From Ruminococcaceae bacterium UBA5905 (GTDB taxonomy: Bacteria; Bacillota; Clostridia; Oscillospirales; Acutalibacteraceae), in NCBI GenBank assembly GCA_002431285.1, contig DJEF01000041.1:1-21157 (forward strand): DNA of 21,157 nucleotides, in the 5' to 3' direction. A model generated the notes under the pieces. That model was not told the DNA's origin, searched no databases, and saw only the letters and a program-made list of their open reading frames with translations. Of the stretch, positions 6,865 to 16,374 are shown piece after piece. The position numbers were made by a program, and so were the translations under genes. Position 1 is the stretch's first letter, and the number at the start of each line of letters is the position of its first letter.

Positions 6865-7816
6865 CCTCGAGCCTGTCGGTCTCAACGGTTCCCGGACGAT
6901 ATTCCCGGGCGATGTAGACCGGACGGTGCTTGGATTGGATATAGATACGGGCGATGTATGCGCCCATAATGCCCAGCATCATCATTTGCAGTCCGCCGAT
7001 AAGCAGGATCAGTACCACGATGGTGGCGTAGCCGGGGATAGCAATGCCGAAAGCCAGCTTTTGTATAATGACCACCAGCATATACAGGAGCGATAGAAAC
7101 GCCGTGATCGCCCCCGCCACCGTGGCCAATTGCAGCGGAAAGGTGGAGAAAGAAACGATCCCCTCAAAAGCGTACCGGCACAGCTTGCGGAACGACCAGC
7201 TGGTTTTTCCGGCGTGGCGCTCCTGCACGGTATAGGGCATATAGTAGGTAGGAAAGCCCACATAGGAGAATATCCCCTTGGAAAACCGGTGATATTCCCC
7301 CAGCGACAGAATGGCTTGCACCACCGACTGCCGAAAGGTGCGGAAATCGCTGGCATCCGGGCGAAAATGAATGTCGCAGGCGGCGTTGATGACCCGGTAA
7401 AAGCGTTTCTTGCAATGGGACACGAACCGACCCTCCCGCCGCTTGTCGGGATACGCGGCAACGCAGTCGTAGTCCGGGTTGGCATCCAGAAACCGCACCA
7501 TCTCCAGCACAGCGGCGGGGGGCTGCTGCAGATCGGCATCCATCAGCGCCACATACGCTCCGGTTGCTCGCTGCAAGCCCGCCAGCATCGCCGCCTCTTT
7601 GCCGAAGTTGCGAGAAAAATCAATCAGCTGCACCCGGCAGTCAGCAGTCTCCTGCACCGCCAGCAGCGCCGCCCAGGTATCGTCCCGGCTGCCGTCGTTG
7701 ACGAAGATCAGCTCATATTCCACCCCCGCCGGGGCGAAAGTATCCCGGCAGAGCCGGTACAGCGCCGCCACATTGGCGGCTTCATTATAGCAGGGGACGA
7801 CCAGCGACAGCTGCAT
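6839..7816 (-). CDS. Family 2 glycosyltransferase, GtrB/CsbB-like, with two membrane helices
   Basis: A 325-residue enzyme. The GT-A fold is clear: VVPCYNEAANV at 6-16, VNDGSRDDT at 39-47, the metal-binding DXD as DAD at 93-95 followed by LQQPP, and the QERHAGKTSWSF acceptor-side motif at ~198-209. Two transmembrane helices follow (~229-253 and ~263-289), with a short basic cytoplasmic tail. This is the layout of GtrB/CsbB/DPM1-type enzymes that transfer a sugar from a nucleotide donor onto polyprenyl phosphate at the inner face of the membrane. Donor sugar and end product cannot be read from the sequence. It lies 24 bp after fhs with AAAGGAG upstream, and is the last gene before a strong terminator. 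Its link to one-carbon metabolism is probably only positional. Confidence 0.9.
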   Translation of the reverse strand: MQLSLVVPCYNEAANVAALYRLCRDTFAPAGVEYELIFVNDGSRDDTWAALLAVQETADCRVQLIDFSRNFGKEAAMLAGLQRATGAYVALMDADLQQPPAAVLEMVRFLDANPDYDCVAAYPDKRREGRFVSHCKKRFYRVINAACDIHFRPDASDFRTFRQSVVQAILSLGEYHRFSKGIFSYVGFPTYYMPYTVQERHAGKTSWSFRKLCRYAFEGIVSFSTFPLQLATVAGAITAFLSLLYMLVVIIQKLAFGIAIPGYATIVVLILLIGGLQMMMLGIMGAYIARIYIQSKHRPVYIAREYRPGTVETDRLEETEKNPGN

Positions 7817-7840
7817 GATTCTCCGCTCCTTTCGATTGGA

Positions 7841-9517
7841 TCAGAACAGTCCGGTGATACGCCCGTCGGCGTCCACGTCGATTTTTTCCGCCGCCGGGAT
7901 TTTCGGCAGACCGGGCATAGTCATAATATCTCCGGTGCGCACCACCACAAAACCCGCTCCGGCGGAAACGCGCACATCCTTGACCGTGACGGTGAAGCCC
8001 TCCGGTGCGCCCAAGCGGGTGGGGTCGTCGGAAAAGCTGTATTGGGTCTTGGCGATACACACCGGGCAGCGCCCGAACCCCAGCTCGGTGAGCCGGCCCA
8101 GCTGCTTTTCCGCTGTCGGCAGCAGAGTAATGCCGTCGCCGCCGTAGATTTTCTGCACCACAGCGTCGATCTTATCCCGCAGCGGCAGGTCGTCCTCATA
8201 GGCGTAGGCGAAGTGTCCCTGCTCCTCGACACAGAGGCGTACCACCTCCCGGGCCAGCGCCTCGCCGCCCTTGCCGCCGTCTGCCCATACGGTGGACAGC
8301 ACGGTATTGACCCCCAGAGCGCGGCACTTTTCTACGATGAAATCAATCTCTTGATCGGTGTCGGTGGGGAAACGGTTGACCGCCACCACGCAAGGCAGAC
8401 CGTAGACCTCCTTGATGTTATGCACATGGCGCAGCAGATTGGGGATGCCCCGCTCCAGCGCCGCCACATCCTCGGTGTCCAGCTGCTTTTTATCCAGACC
8501 GCCGTGCATTTTGAGCGCCCGCACGGTAGCGACGATCACCACCGCATCGGGAACCAGCCCCGCCATCCGGCATTTGATGTCCAGAAATTTTTCCGCCCCC
8601 AGATCAGCGCCAAACCCCGCCTCGGTGACGGCGTATTCTCCCATTTTCAGCGCCATACGGGTCGCCATAACGGAGTTACAGCCGTGGGCAATGTTGGCGA
8701 ACGGCCCGCCATGGACAAAGGCGGGGGTGCCCTCCAGCGTCTGCACCAGATTGGGCTTGAGGGCATCCTTGAGCAGCGCCGTCATCGCCCCGGCAGCCTT
8801 CAGCTGCCCGCAGATGACCGGTTCATCCCCGTAGGTGTAGCCCACCACAATGCGGGAGAGCCGCTCCTTCAGGTCGCTCAGGGAGGTGGCAAGACACAGC
8901 ACCGCCATAATCTCGCTGGCCACGGTGATGTCAAACCCATCCTCCCGGGGGGTGCCGTTGACCTTGCCCCCCAGTCCATCCACAATATGCCGCAGCTGGC
9001 GGTCGTTCATATCCACGCATCGTTTCCAGGTGATGCGGCGGGGGTCGATGCCCAGCGCGTTGCCCTGCTGAATATGATTGTCCAGCATCGCCGCCAGCAG
9101 GTTGTTGGCCGCGCCGATGGCGTGAAAATCTCCGGTGAAATGGAGGTTAATGTCCTCCATCGGCACCACCTGAGCATAGCCGCCGCCGGCGGCGCCGCCC
9201 TTAATGCCGAATACCGGACCCAGCGACGGCTCCCGCAGCGCCACCACCGCGTCCTTGCCGATGCGCCGCAGCCCGTCCGCCAGCCCGATGGTGGTGGTGG
9301 TCTTGCCCTCCCCCGCCGGGGTGGGGGTGATGGCGGTCACCAGAATCAGCTTGCCGTCCGGACGGTCGGTATCCCCCAGCAGCGCCGGGTCGATTTTAGC
9401 CTTGTAGCGCCCGTAAGGCTCGATATATTGCTCCGCCCCATGCGCCCGCCGGGCAATAGAGCCAATCGGCTCCATGGTGCAGCTTTGAGCAATTTCAATG
9501 TCGCTTTTGTATGCCAT
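7841..9517 (-). CDS. fhs: Formate--tetrahydrofolate ligase
   Basis: A 558-residue full-length enzyme that joins formate to tetrahydrofolate using ATP, giving 10-formyl-THF for purine and fMet synthesis or for the methyl branch of the Wood-Ljungdahl pathway. The P-loop [11 protein letters not shown] lies at 65-75, and the family signature [19 protein letters not shown] at 96-114 is intact. The C-terminal region carries the conserved [19 protein letters not shown]. Its ribosome binding site (AAGGAG) overlaps the glyA stop, 15 bp separate the two genes, and it shares the glyA promoter. Both enzymes act on the THF one-carbon pool, so joint expression makes sense. A full Wood-Ljungdahl pathway cannot be inferred from this gene alone, because many non-acetogenic clostridia carry fhs. 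Confidence 0.98.
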   Translation of the reverse strand: MAYKSDIEIAQSCTMEPIGSIARRAHGAEQYIEPYGRYKAKIDPALLGDTDRPDGKLILVTAITPTPAGEGKTTTTIGLADGLRRIGKDAVVALREPSLGPVFGIKGGAAGGGYAQVVPMEDINLHFTGDFHAIGAANNLLAAMLDNHIQQGNALGIDPRRITWKRCVDMNDRQLRHIVDGLGGKVNGTPREDGFDITVASEIMAVLCLATSLSDLKERLSRIVVGYTYGDEPVICGQLKAAGAMTALLKDALKPNLVQTLEGTPAFVHGGPFANIAHGCNSVMATRMALKMGEYAVTEAGFGADLGAEKFLDIKCRMAGLVPDAVVIVATVRALKMHGGLDKKQLDTEDVAALERGIPNLLRHVHNIKEVYGLPCVVAVNRFPTDTDQEIDFIVEKCRALGVNTVLSTVWADGGKGGEALAREVVRLCVEEQGHFAYAYEDDLPLRDKIDAVVQKIYGGDGITLLPTAEKQLGRLTELGFGRCPVCIAKTQYSFSDDPTRLGAPEGFTVTVKDVRVSAGAGFVVVRTGDIMTMPGLPKIPAAEKIDVDADGRITGLF

Positions 9518-9532
9518 CCGCTCTCTCGCTCC

Positions 9533-10771
9533 TTATTCGTAGATAGGGAACCGGGCACACAGCGCCTGTACCTCGGCGCTGACCCGCTCCCGGTTGCCCT
9601 CGAAGTCCGCCATCACATCGTGGATGAATCCGGCGATCTGCTCCATCTCCGGCTCCCGGAAACCCCGAGAAGTGACGGCGGGGGTGCCCAGCCGCAGCCC
9701 GCTGGTGATGAAGGGGCTTTGGGGGTCGTTGGGGACGGTGTTTTTGTTGGCGGTGATGTGCACCTCATCCAGCCGCTTTTCCAGCTCCTTGCCGGTGATG
9801 TCGGTGCCCCGCAGATCCAGCAGCATCAGGTGGTTATCGGTGCCGCCGGAGACCAGCCGCAGCCCCTTGGCCTGCAGCGCTGCCGCCAGCGCCGCCGCAT
9901 TCTTGACGATCTGCCGCTGATAGGTCTTAAATTCCTCCGTCATGGCCTCGCCCAGCGCCACCGCCTTGGCGGCGATGATGTGCATGAGCGGGCCGCCCTG
10001 GGTGCCGGGGAAGATGGCCTTGTCAATGGCTTTCGCCAGGCTCTCCCGGCAGAGGATCATGCCGCCCCGGGGTCCCCGGAGGGTCTTGTGGGTGGTGGTG
10101 GTGACTACATCCGCATAGGGGACGGGAGAGGGATGCACCCCCGCCGCCACCAAACCGGCGATGTGCGCCATGTCCACCATGAGATAGGCTCCCACCTTGT
10201 CGGCGATCTCCCGGCAGCGGGGGAAGTCGATGATGCGGGAATAGGCGCTGGCGCCCACCACGATCAGCTTGGGACGGCATTCCAGTGCGGTTTTTTCCAT
10301 GGCGTCATAGTCGATGCGCTCGGTCACGGGATCCACACCGTAGGGAACGATATGAAAGTATTTGCCGGAAATATTCACCGGCGAGCCGTGGGACAGATGC
10401 CCGCCCTCGGACAGGTTCATTCCCATTACCGTATCGCCGGGGTTCAGCAAGGCAAAAAACACCGCCAGATTGGCGTTGGCACCGGAATGGGGCTGTACAT
10501 TGGCGTGCTCGGCGCCGAACAGCTCCATCGCCCGTTGACGGGCGATATCCTCCACCACATCCACGTACTGGCAGCCGCCGTAATAGCGCTTACCGGGATA
10601 GCCCTCGGCATATTTGTTGGTGAGCACCCCTCCGGCCGCCAGCAGCACCGCCTTGGATACGATATTCTCGGAGGCGATCAGTTCGATGTTGTGCCGCTGC
10701 CGCTGCAATTCATCCTGACAGGCGGCGGCTACCTGCGGATCGTAATTTTGGAGTTCTTCAAAAAAGTTCAT
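9533..10771 (-). CDS. glyA: Serine hydroxymethyltransferase
   Basis: A 412-residue PLP enzyme that converts serine plus THF to glycine plus 5,10-methylene-THF. The PLP lysine is Lys229 in [15 protein letters not shown] (223-237), at the same number as in E. coli. Other conserved parts are ENIVSKAV (35-42), [15 protein letters not shown] (52-66), PHSGANAN (94-101) and [12 protein letters not shown] (200-211). The ATG overlaps the rluA stop by four bases (ATGA), with AAGGAGG eight bases upstream inside rluA. A near-consensus promoter also lies within the rluA end, so it can be expressed without rluA. The C-terminus ends normally, 15 bp before fhs. Confidence 0.98.
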   Translation of the reverse strand: MNFFEELQNYDPQVAAACQDELQRQRHNIELIASENIVSKAVLLAAGGVLTNKYAEGYPGKRYYGGCQYVDVVEDIARQRAMELFGAEHANVQPHSGANANLAVFFALLNPGDTVMGMNLSEGGHLSHGSPVNISGKYFHIVPYGVDPVTERIDYDAMEKTALECRPKLIVVGASAYSRIIDFPRCREIADKVGAYLMVDMAHIAGLVAAGVHPSPVPYADVVTTTTHKTLRGPRGGMILCRESLAKAIDKAIFPGTQGGPLMHIIAAKAVALGEAMTEEFKTYQRQIVKNAAALAAALQAKGLRLVSGGTDNHLMLLDLRGTDITGKELEKRLDEVHITANKNTVPNDPQSPFITSGLRLGTPAVTSRGFREPEMEQIAGFIHDVMADFEGNRERVSAEVQALCARFPIYE

Positions 10772-11517
10772 GGGTTCGTTCCTCCTTGTTTCAATTGTAC
10801 ATCAGTATAGCAGAGATCGTCGCCACCGTCAACCGGAAAGGCGGGCGAAATTCGTTGCGTCCACTCGCCCGGTATCCATGACCAAGGGGCAGCATGACTG
10901 TCCGGCAGACAGGCGGCGGAGACGATTTCTCCGGTGACGGGGTGGGGGAAGGTCAGTCGGCAGCTGTACAGGGCCAGCGGGCACCCCCGCACCCCGCCGT
11001 AGCGGGCATCTCCCAGCAACGGCATCCGCCGGGAGGCAAACTGCACCCGAATCTGGTGAGTGCGTCCGGTGTGCAGCCGCACCCGGACGAGACTGACGGG
11101 GCCGCTTTCGACAGCAAAGCTGCCTGCGACCGCATAGGACAGCGCCGCCCGGCGCACCCCCCGGCGCTCCCGGGTGACCACATAGGATTTATTGCGGCGC
11201 ACGTCGTGATAGAGCAGATCCCGCAGCTCGCCCCGGGTCGGCTGGGGACATCCGGAAACCAGCGCTATGTATTCCTTCTGAAATATCTCGTGCTGCCCGA
11301 CGATGGCGGACAGACCGGCGGCCGCCGGTTTTGTGCGGGCATAGACCATCACGCCGCCGGTGTCCTTATCCAGCCGGTGTACCGGCAGCACCGGCAGTCC
11401 CTGCTCAGCCAATTGCCGGGGCAGGCTGTCGCCGCCGGCGGTATCCTCCTGTGCGGACAGCCCGGCGGGCTTTTCCACCAGCAGCAGGTGCTCGTCCTGA
11501 TATAATATCCGAATCAC
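10768..11517 (-). CDS. RluA-family pseudouridine synthase
   Basis: About 249 residues. I place the start at the GTG at 11517, which sits seven bases after GGAGG; the ATG at 11523 is only one base from that site, and the frame further upstream runs into a terminator hairpin. The family is clear: VEKPAGL near the start, the catalytic aspartate in [14 protein letters not shown] (Asp50 with the GTG start), and GRTHQIRVQ. These enzymes isomerise uridine in rRNA or tRNA; which target is not readable. There is no S4 domain, as in RluA/TruC-like short forms. The last ~30 residues are poorly family-like and overlap the glyA promoter, so the C-terminus may be free to vary. Confidence 0.9.
   Translation of the reverse strand: MIRILYQDEHLLLVEKPAGLSAQEDTAGGDSLPRQLAEQGLPVLPVHRLDKDTGGVMVYARTKPAAAGLSAIVGQHEIFQKEYIALVSGCPQPTRGELRDLLYHDVRRNKSYVVTRERRGVRRAALSYAVAGSFAVESGPVSLVRVRLHTGRTHQIRVQFASRRMPLLGDARYGGVRGCPLALYSCRLTFPHPVTGEIVSAACLPDSHAAPWSWIPGEWTQRISPAFPVDGGDDLCYTDVQLKQGGTNP
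10804..10832 (-). promoter_or_regulatory. Strong sigma-A promoter for glyA-fhs inside rluA
   Basis: On the minus strand the -35 box is TTGACG (10832-10827) and the -10 box is TATACT (10809-10804), separated by exactly 17 bp. Each box is one base off consensus. It lies within the last codons of the rluA-type gene and would start transcripts about 25 bases ahead of the glyA ATG, leaving just enough leader for the AAGGAGG site. Confidence 0.8.
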
Positions 11518-11539
11518 GCGCATTCCTCCGTATGAAATA

Positions 11540-11568
11540 TCCCGGCAGTGGCTTGCCCACTGCCGGGA
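11540..11568 (-). terminator. Hairpin terminator after apeB
   Basis: A perfect 12-bp GC-rich stem (11540-11551 with 11557-11568, 5-base loop) starts nine bases after the M18 aminopeptidase stop. The minus-strand tail is TATTTCAT, so the T-run is poor and some read-through into the rluA-type gene is likely. No separate promoter for that gene is evident. Confidence 0.65.
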
Positions 11569-11576
11569 CGGATGAT

Positions 11577-12983
11577 TCACCGCAGCATGGTGGCAAGAAA
11601 TGCCTGATGGGCTGCGTACACGTCAATTTTGGCTACGACCTCATAGGGGGCGTGCATACTCAGCACCGGCACCCCCAGATCCACGGTGTCCACATCCAGA
11701 TTGGCAATATACATGGCCACGGTGCCGCCGCCGCCGGCGTCCACCTTGCCCATTTCGCCGATCTGCCACGGCACGCCGGCCTCATCCAGAATGGCGCGGA
11801 TCTGTCCCAGATATTCGGCGGAAGCGTCATTGGTGCTGCTCTTGCCTCGGGCGCCGGTATACTTGGTGATGCACACCCCGTAGTTCAGCTTGGCGGCGTT
11901 GGAGCGCACCAGCACATCCGGATAGATGGGGTCCAGAGCAGCGTTCACATCCGCCGACAGGCAAATGGAGCGGCTCAGCACGTGATGTCCTTTGGCGCCG
12001 AAGGCGGCGGCCAGATCGTCGATGAAATACCGCAGAAACGCCGCCTGCATACCGGTGCTGCCCACCGAGCCGATCTCTTCTTTGTCCGCCAGAATGGTGA
12101 CGGCGGTGTAGCCGGGAGTGCCGCAGGATAACAGGGAAGTCACCGCCGGATAGGCGCACACCCGGTCATCATGGCCATAGGCGCCGATCATGCTCCGATC
12201 CAGCCCGATATCCCGCGCCTTGAAGGCGGGCACAATCTCCAGCTCGGCCGAGAGGAAGTCCGCTTCGGTGATGCCGTATTTCTCCGACAGAATGTGAAGA
12301 ATGTTCAGTTTCACCGCCTCGCTGCCCTTGTCGCCCCGGAAGGGGCGGGAGCCGATGAGCAGGTTGAGATCCTCGCCTTTCACTACCTCGGCGGCGGGGC
12401 GCTTCATCTGTTCGCCGCCCAGATGGGGCAGCAGGTCGGTGACGCAGAAGACCGGATCGCTGTCCGCCTCGCCGATGTTGACGGTCACAGCCGTGCCGTC
12501 CCGGCGTACCACCACGCCGTGGAGCGCCATGGGGATGGCGGTCCACTGGTATTTTTTAATACCGCCGTAATAGTGGGTGTCGAAATAGGCCAGTTCGGAA
12601 TCCTCATAGAGCGGATTGGGCTTGAGATCCAGCCGGGGAGAATCAATGTGGGCGGCGGCGATGGTCACGCCGTCGGTGATGGGGCGGGTGCCGATGACCG
12701 CCAGCAGCAGCGCCTTGCCCCGATTGTTGCAGTACACCTTGTCGCCGGGCGCCAGCGGCATTCCCGGCTCAAAGGGGACAAAGCCGTGTTTTTCCGCCAG
12801 AGCGATGGCGGCCAGAGTGGCTTCCCGCTCGGTTTTGGCCTCGTCCAGGAAACGCTTGTACTCCTCGCAATAGGCATCGGCGGCGGTTAACTCATCGTCG
12901 GAGAGGACGGTGGCCGCGTGCTGCGGCTTGTAGCACAGCTTTTCCCGCAGTTCGTCTGCGGCGGTTTTTTGGATTTCTTCCAT
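11577..12983 (-). CDS. apeB: M18 family aspartyl/acyl aminopeptidase
   Basis: A 468-residue metallo-aminopeptidase of family M18 that removes N-terminal residues from peptides in the cytoplasm. Start chosen at the ATG at 12983 (AAAGGAAC upstream, family-like MEEIQKTAADELREKL); the frame stays open 80 residues further, but that part is an antisense-like shadow of the transglycosylase gene. The metal-binding set is present: AAHIDSPRLDLKP (His112, Asp114), LADKEEIGS, SADVNAALDP and VLSMHAPYEV near the C-terminus. Length is usual for the clostridial group. It is the last gene of the prfA operon, 22 bp after the transglycosylase, and is followed by a hairpin terminator. Confidence 0.93.
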   Translation of the reverse strand: MEEIQKTAADELREKLCYKPQHAATVLSDDELTAADAYCEEYKRFLDEAKTEREATLAAIALAEKHGFVPFEPGMPLAPGDKVYCNNRGKALLLAVIGTRPITDGVTIAAAHIDSPRLDLKPNPLYEDSELAYFDTHYYGGIKKYQWTAIPMALHGVVVRRDGTAVTVNIGEADSDPVFCVTDLLPHLGGEQMKRPAAEVVKGEDLNLLIGSRPFRGDKGSEAVKLNILHILSEKYGITEADFLSAELEIVPAFKARDIGLDRSMIGAYGHDDRVCAYPAVTSLLSCGTPGYTAVTILADKEEIGSVGSTGMQAAFLRYFIDDLAAAFGAKGHHVLSRSICLSADVNAALDPIYPDVLVRSNAAKLNYGVCITKYTGARGKSSTNDASAEYLGQIRAILDEAGVPWQIGEMGKVDAGGGGTVAMYIANLDVDTVDLGVPVLSMHAPYEVVAKIDVYAAHQAFLATMLR

Positions 12984-13005
12984 GTCGATCGTTCCTTTCG
13001 TGTGA

Positions 13006-13605
13006 TTATTCAATATGGTACAGTGTCCGGTAGCGCTTCTGCGCCTCCAGCACGCGCTTGACATAGGTTTCCGTTTCCGGGTAGGGGATGCTGTCCAGCC
13101 GCTTGCCGTTCGCCGACAGGGCGGGGTCCTGCAGCCAGGAGCCGACCCGCCCCTGTCCGGCGTTGTAGGCGGCCAGCACGGTTTCGGTATACTCGAATTG
13201 TTCCCCCAGGAGGGACAGGACATACACGCCGTAGTGAATATTGACGGCCGGATCGTACAGATCGTCGGCGGTGTATTTGCCGGTCTCGCCCGCCCGGCTC
13301 AGCGCCCAGCTGAAGGTGTCGTCGGTGAGCTGCATCAGCCCCTTGGCGTCCGCCGGGGACAGGGCCTGCTCCCGGAAACTGCTCTCCGTGTGGATGACGG
13401 CGAAGATCAGAGACGGCGGGATTTGGTATTCGGCGGCAGCCTCATTGACCAGCTGGGCGTACTCCATGGGATATACCCGCGTCAGATAGTGGTGGTATCC
13501 CCGATTGAGCAGCAGCGCCGCCGCTGCCAGCAGCACCGCGCTGCCGATCAGCCGTAAAAGCGTGCGCCGGATGTTCCGCCGGGGGGCAGTGGTTTCGTCG
13601 TTCAC
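13006..13605 (-). CDS. Membrane-anchored lytic transglycosylase (SLT family)
   Basis: About 199 residues. I favour the GTG at 13605, which overlaps the upstream TGA as GTGA and has GGGGGTGG eight bases before it; the other GTG at 13617 lies directly on that site. A basic start and one transmembrane helix (~17-35) anchor the protein outside the cell. The SLT domain follows: the catalytic glutamate in FAVIHTESSF (Glu74), the family AKGLMQL, and AYNAGQGRVGSW. Such enzymes cut the MurNAc-GlcNAc bond of peptidoglycan, forming 1,6-anhydroMurNAc. It is translationally coupled to the Sua5-CoaE fusion, an odd partner by function. Confidence 0.93.
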   Translation of the reverse strand: MNDETTAPRRNIRRTLLRLIGSAVLLAAAALLLNRGYHHYLTRVYPMEYAQLVNEAAAEYQIPPSLIFAVIHTESSFREQALSPADAKGLMQLTDDTFSWALSRAGETGKYTADDLYDPAVNIHYGVYVLSLLGEQFEYTETVLAAYNAGQGRVGSWLQDPALSANGKRLDSIPYPETETYVKRVLEAQKRYRTLYHIE

Positions 13606-15212
13606 GGGGTCAGCCACCCCCTTGCCAGCCGGGCGGCTGCGTCCCGCAGCGTTTCCTGCGTGGTGTCATTTTGCAGTACCAGTACCCCCGGACGGGCATA
13701 GAAACCGTCCGGCGGCTGTGCCGCCATACGCTGCTGCGCCTGCTCCGGAGTCAACCCGTCCCGCGCTCGGATGCGGGCGAGCCGCTGTTCGGCCGGGGCG
13801 AGCACCGCCACCACCGTGTCGCATAGGGCGTCCGCTCCCGACTCAAACAGAGTGGGAGCATCCAGCACGGCCGTGCTGTTCCCTTCGTCGGCGGCGTCCT
13901 CCAGCCGCTGGCGAATGAGAGCCAGGATGGCGGGATGGGTGATGGCATTCAGGCGGGCGGTGTGCTCCGGATCGGCAAAGGCCCGCTGCGCCAGCAGCGC
14001 CCGATCCAAAGAACCGTCCGCACGGCGGATATCGTCGCCGAACGTCTCCGCCAGCGCATCCAGATAGGGGCTGCCCGGCTGCGTCGCCTGCCGGGCGAGG
14101 GTGTCGCAGTCGATGACCGGCAGTCCCATCTGCCGCCAAACCGCCGCCACAGTGGATTTCCCGGCACCGGTGGGGCCGGTCAGTCCGATCACCCGGATGG
14201 TATTGACAATATCAAAGGCGGCGGCCCGGATCATGCGGTTATAGACCGCCAGCCCGACGCCCTGTGGCCGGGGACAGGCCGCCAGCACGGTTTCGGCCCC
14301 CATCTCGTCCAGCTGTCGCAGGGCGTCGAATACCTGCTGCGCCTGCTCCAGCGGGGCGTCCCGGTGTCCGTAGGACAGAGCGGGTACGGTGAGATACGGC
14401 TTGTCCTCATCGAAGCACAGCGCCGCCACACCGGGGGCTTTGTGTGTCTCCACATAAGTGCGGTAGGCAGCGGGGGTACCTTTAATGAGTCGTACCCGCG
14501 CCTTGGGGGCGTAGTGCTTATATTTCATGCCGGGGGAGGCGGCCACCGCCCCCGCTTGCAGCGCGTGGGTCACGGCGGGATCAATGGCGACAGGCCCTAC
14601 CACCGCCTCCAGCATTTCCGGCGTGATGCCGCCGGGGCGCAGCAGGCGGGGCGGGTCGGAGCACAGATCCACCACGGTGGATTCCACGCCGACGGTGCAG
14701 CTGCCGCCATCCAGTACGGCGGCGATGCGCCCCTGCATATCCTCCATGACCCGGGCAGCGTTGGTGGGGCTGGGCGCACCGGAACGGTTGGCGGAGGGCG
14801 CGGCCAGCGGACATCCGGCGTGGAGGATCACCGCCTGCGCCACCGGATCGGCGGGGAACCGTACCGCCACGGTGGTTAGTCCCCCCCGCACCTCCGCCGG
14901 TATGCAGGGGGCGGCGGGCAGGATCATGGTCAGCGGTCCCGGCCAGTAGGTTTCCGCCAGACGGCGGGCGTTCTCGGGAATCGACTGCACCAGCGGTGCC
15001 CAGTCTCGGATATCGGCGATGTGGACGATCAGCGGATTGTCCATGGGCCGCCCTTTGGCGGCGAAGATGGAGGCCACGGCCTGCGGGTTGAGCGCATCGG
15101 CCGCCAGCCCGTAGACGGTCTCGGTGGGGATGGCGACCAGCGCCCCCTCCCGCAGCAGCCGGGCGGCTTCTTCGATGCCCTCCGGCGTGGGGGATAATAA
15201 GCGGGTATTCAT
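13602..15212 (-). CDS. sua5-coaE: Sua5 threonylcarbamoyl-AMP synthase fused to dephospho-CoA kinase
   Basis: One unbroken 536-residue frame holds two enzymes. Residues 1-~338 are a full Sua5: YrdC core with PTETVYGLAADA (29-40), KGRP (53-56) and APSANRSGAPSPTN (138-151), the SPGMKYKHYAP linker (226-236), and a C-terminal Sua5 domain ending GVGLAVYNRMIRAAAF. It makes threonylcarbamoyl-AMP for the t6A37 modification of tRNA. Residues ~339-536 are a full CoaE: P-loop GPTGAGKST (346-354), IDCDTLARQA (367-376) and LNAITHPAIL; CoaE phosphorylates dephospho-CoA in the last step of CoA synthesis. The junction DIVNTIRVIGLTG has no stop, no linker and no ribosome binding site, so I read it as a true single chain; a hidden GTG start at Val341 cannot be excluded. 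It lies 27 bp after prfA. Confidence 0.9.
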   Translation of the reverse strand: MNTRLLSPTPEGIEEAARLLREGALVAIPTETVYGLAADALNPQAVASIFAAKGRPMDNPLIVHIADIRDWAPLVQSIPENARRLAETYWPGPLTMILPAAPCIPAEVRGGLTTVAVRFPADPVAQAVILHAGCPLAAPSANRSGAPSPTNAARVMEDMQGRIAAVLDGGSCTVGVESTVVDLCSDPPRLLRPGGITPEMLEAVVGPVAIDPAVTHALQAGAVAASPGMKYKHYAPKARVRLIKGTPAAYRTYVETHKAPGVAALCFDEDKPYLTVPALSYGHRDAPLEQAQQVFDALRQLDEMGAETVLAACPRPQGVGLAVYNRMIRAAAFDIVNTIRVIGLTGPTGAGKSTVAAVWRQMGLPVIDCDTLARQATQPGSPYLDALAETFGDDIRRADGSLDRALLAQRAFADPEHTARLNAITHPAILALIRQRLEDAADEGNSTAVLDAPTLFESGADALCDTVVAVLAPAEQRLARIRARDGLTPEQAQQRMAAQPPDGFYARPGVLVLQNDTTQETLRDAAARLARGWLTP

Positions 15213-15239
15213 GTCGGCAAGACCTCGGTGTTCACAGTT

Positions 15240-16322
15240 TTAGAGAGCGGCGGTTTCGGCCTGACGGAGCTTTTCTGCCCGGTCGGCGGTGATGAGGGCG
15301 TCGATCAGCTCGTCCAGATCGCCGTTCATAATAGCGTCGATTTTATAGAGGGTCAGCCCGATGCGGTGATCTGTGACCCGCCCCTGAGGGAAATTATAGG
15401 TGCGGATGCGCTCGCTGCGATCGCCGGTACCCACCTGCGCCTTACGGTCGGCGGCGATGGCGGAGCGCTGCGCCTGCTGCTTTTGCTCCAGCAGACGGGA
15501 GCGGAGCACCCGCATGGCCTTATCCTTATTTTTGTACTGACTGCGCTCGTCCTGACATTCCACCACCGTGCCGGTGGGCAGATGGGTGATGCGGATGGCG
15601 GATTCCGTCTTGTTGATGTGCTGGCCGCCGGCTCCGCTGGAGCGGTAGGTGTCGATCTGCAGGTCGCCGGGGTCGATCTCCAGCTCGACCTCCTTGGCCT
15701 CGGGCAGCACCGCCACCGTGGCGGTGGAGGTATGGATACGCCCGCCGGTCTCGGTCTCCGGCACCCGCTGCACCCGGTGGACGCCGCTCTCAAATTTGAA
15801 ACGGCTGTACGCGCCGTCTCCGGTGACGAGAAAGCTCACCTCCCGGTAGCCGCCCAGCTCGGTGGGAGATTCGCCCACCGGCTCGACGGAAAAGCCCCGG
15901 CGGGCGGCGTACATCGTATACATTCGGCAGAGTGCAGCGGCGAACAGCGCCGATTCCTCGCCGCCGGCGCCTGCCCGGATCTCCACGACCACGCTGCGGT
16001 CGTCATTGGGGTCCCGGGGGAGCAGCAGGATTTTAATTTCTTCATCCAGATGGGTGAGAATGTCCCGCTGGGCGGCGTATTCCTGTGCCGCCAGCTGATG
16101 CAGCTCCTTGTCGCTGCCGCTCTCCTGCATCAGCTCCTCCGCCTCGGCCAGAGCGGTCTCGGCGGCGGCATAGGCGGCGACGGCATCGGCCAGCGGCTGC
16201 AACGCGGCCCGTTCCTTCATCAGACGGGCGTATTCTGTCGGATTGGCGGCGGCCGCGGGATCGTACAGCCGCCGGGTGATCTCTTCAAATCGGTTGGCGA
16301 TATCGGTGAGTTTCTGGTTCAT
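15240..16322 (-). CDS. prfA: Peptide chain release factor 1
   Basis: A 360-residue full-length RF1, which reads UAA and UAG stops and triggers peptide release. The GGQ motif is at 232-234 ([17 protein letters not shown]), and the stop-codon-reading PxT motif is PET at 188-190, marking RF1 rather than RF2. The N-terminal helical domain and [16 protein letters not shown] are intact. There is no programmed frameshift. The ribosome binding site is weak (AAAGCAGG). In many Firmicutes prfA is followed by prmC and a Sua5 gene; here prmC is absent from this spot and the Sua5-CoaE fusion follows directly. It is the second gene of the operon that begins with DUF951. Confidence 0.97.
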   Translation of the reverse strand: MNQKLTDIANRFEEITRRLYDPAAAANPTEYARLMKERAALQPLADAVAAYAAAETALAEAEELMQESGSDKELHQLAAQEYAAQRDILTHLDEEIKILLLPRDPNDDRSVVVEIRAGAGGEESALFAAALCRMYTMYAARRGFSVEPVGESPTELGGYREVSFLVTGDGAYSRFKFESGVHRVQRVPETETGGRIHTSTATVAVLPEAKEVELEIDPGDLQIDTYRSSGAGGQHINKTESAIRITHLPTGTVVECQDERSQYKNKDKAMRVLRSRLLEQKQQAQRSAIAADRKAQVGTGDRSERIRTYNFPQGRVTDHRIGLTLYKIDAIMNGDLDELIDALITADRAEKLRQAETAAL

Positions 16323-16374
16323 AGGGATGCCTGCTTTCTGTCAGAATGGTTGGACGGCAGCGAAGCAGGCGCCG

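Noticed and set aside
7130..10810. A 1226-residue open frame on the plus strand across glycosyltransferase, fhs and glyA
   Set aside because: It is antisense to three well-identified genes, rich in His/Gln/Arg/Gly, and resembles no family. It arises from GC-rich codon bias on the opposite strand.
12984..13223. An 80-residue N-terminal extension of the M18 aminopeptidase
   Set aside because: It overlaps the transglycosylase gene, is rich in Pro/Arg/Trp/Cys, and the internal ATG at 12983 has the ribosome binding site and the family-like start.
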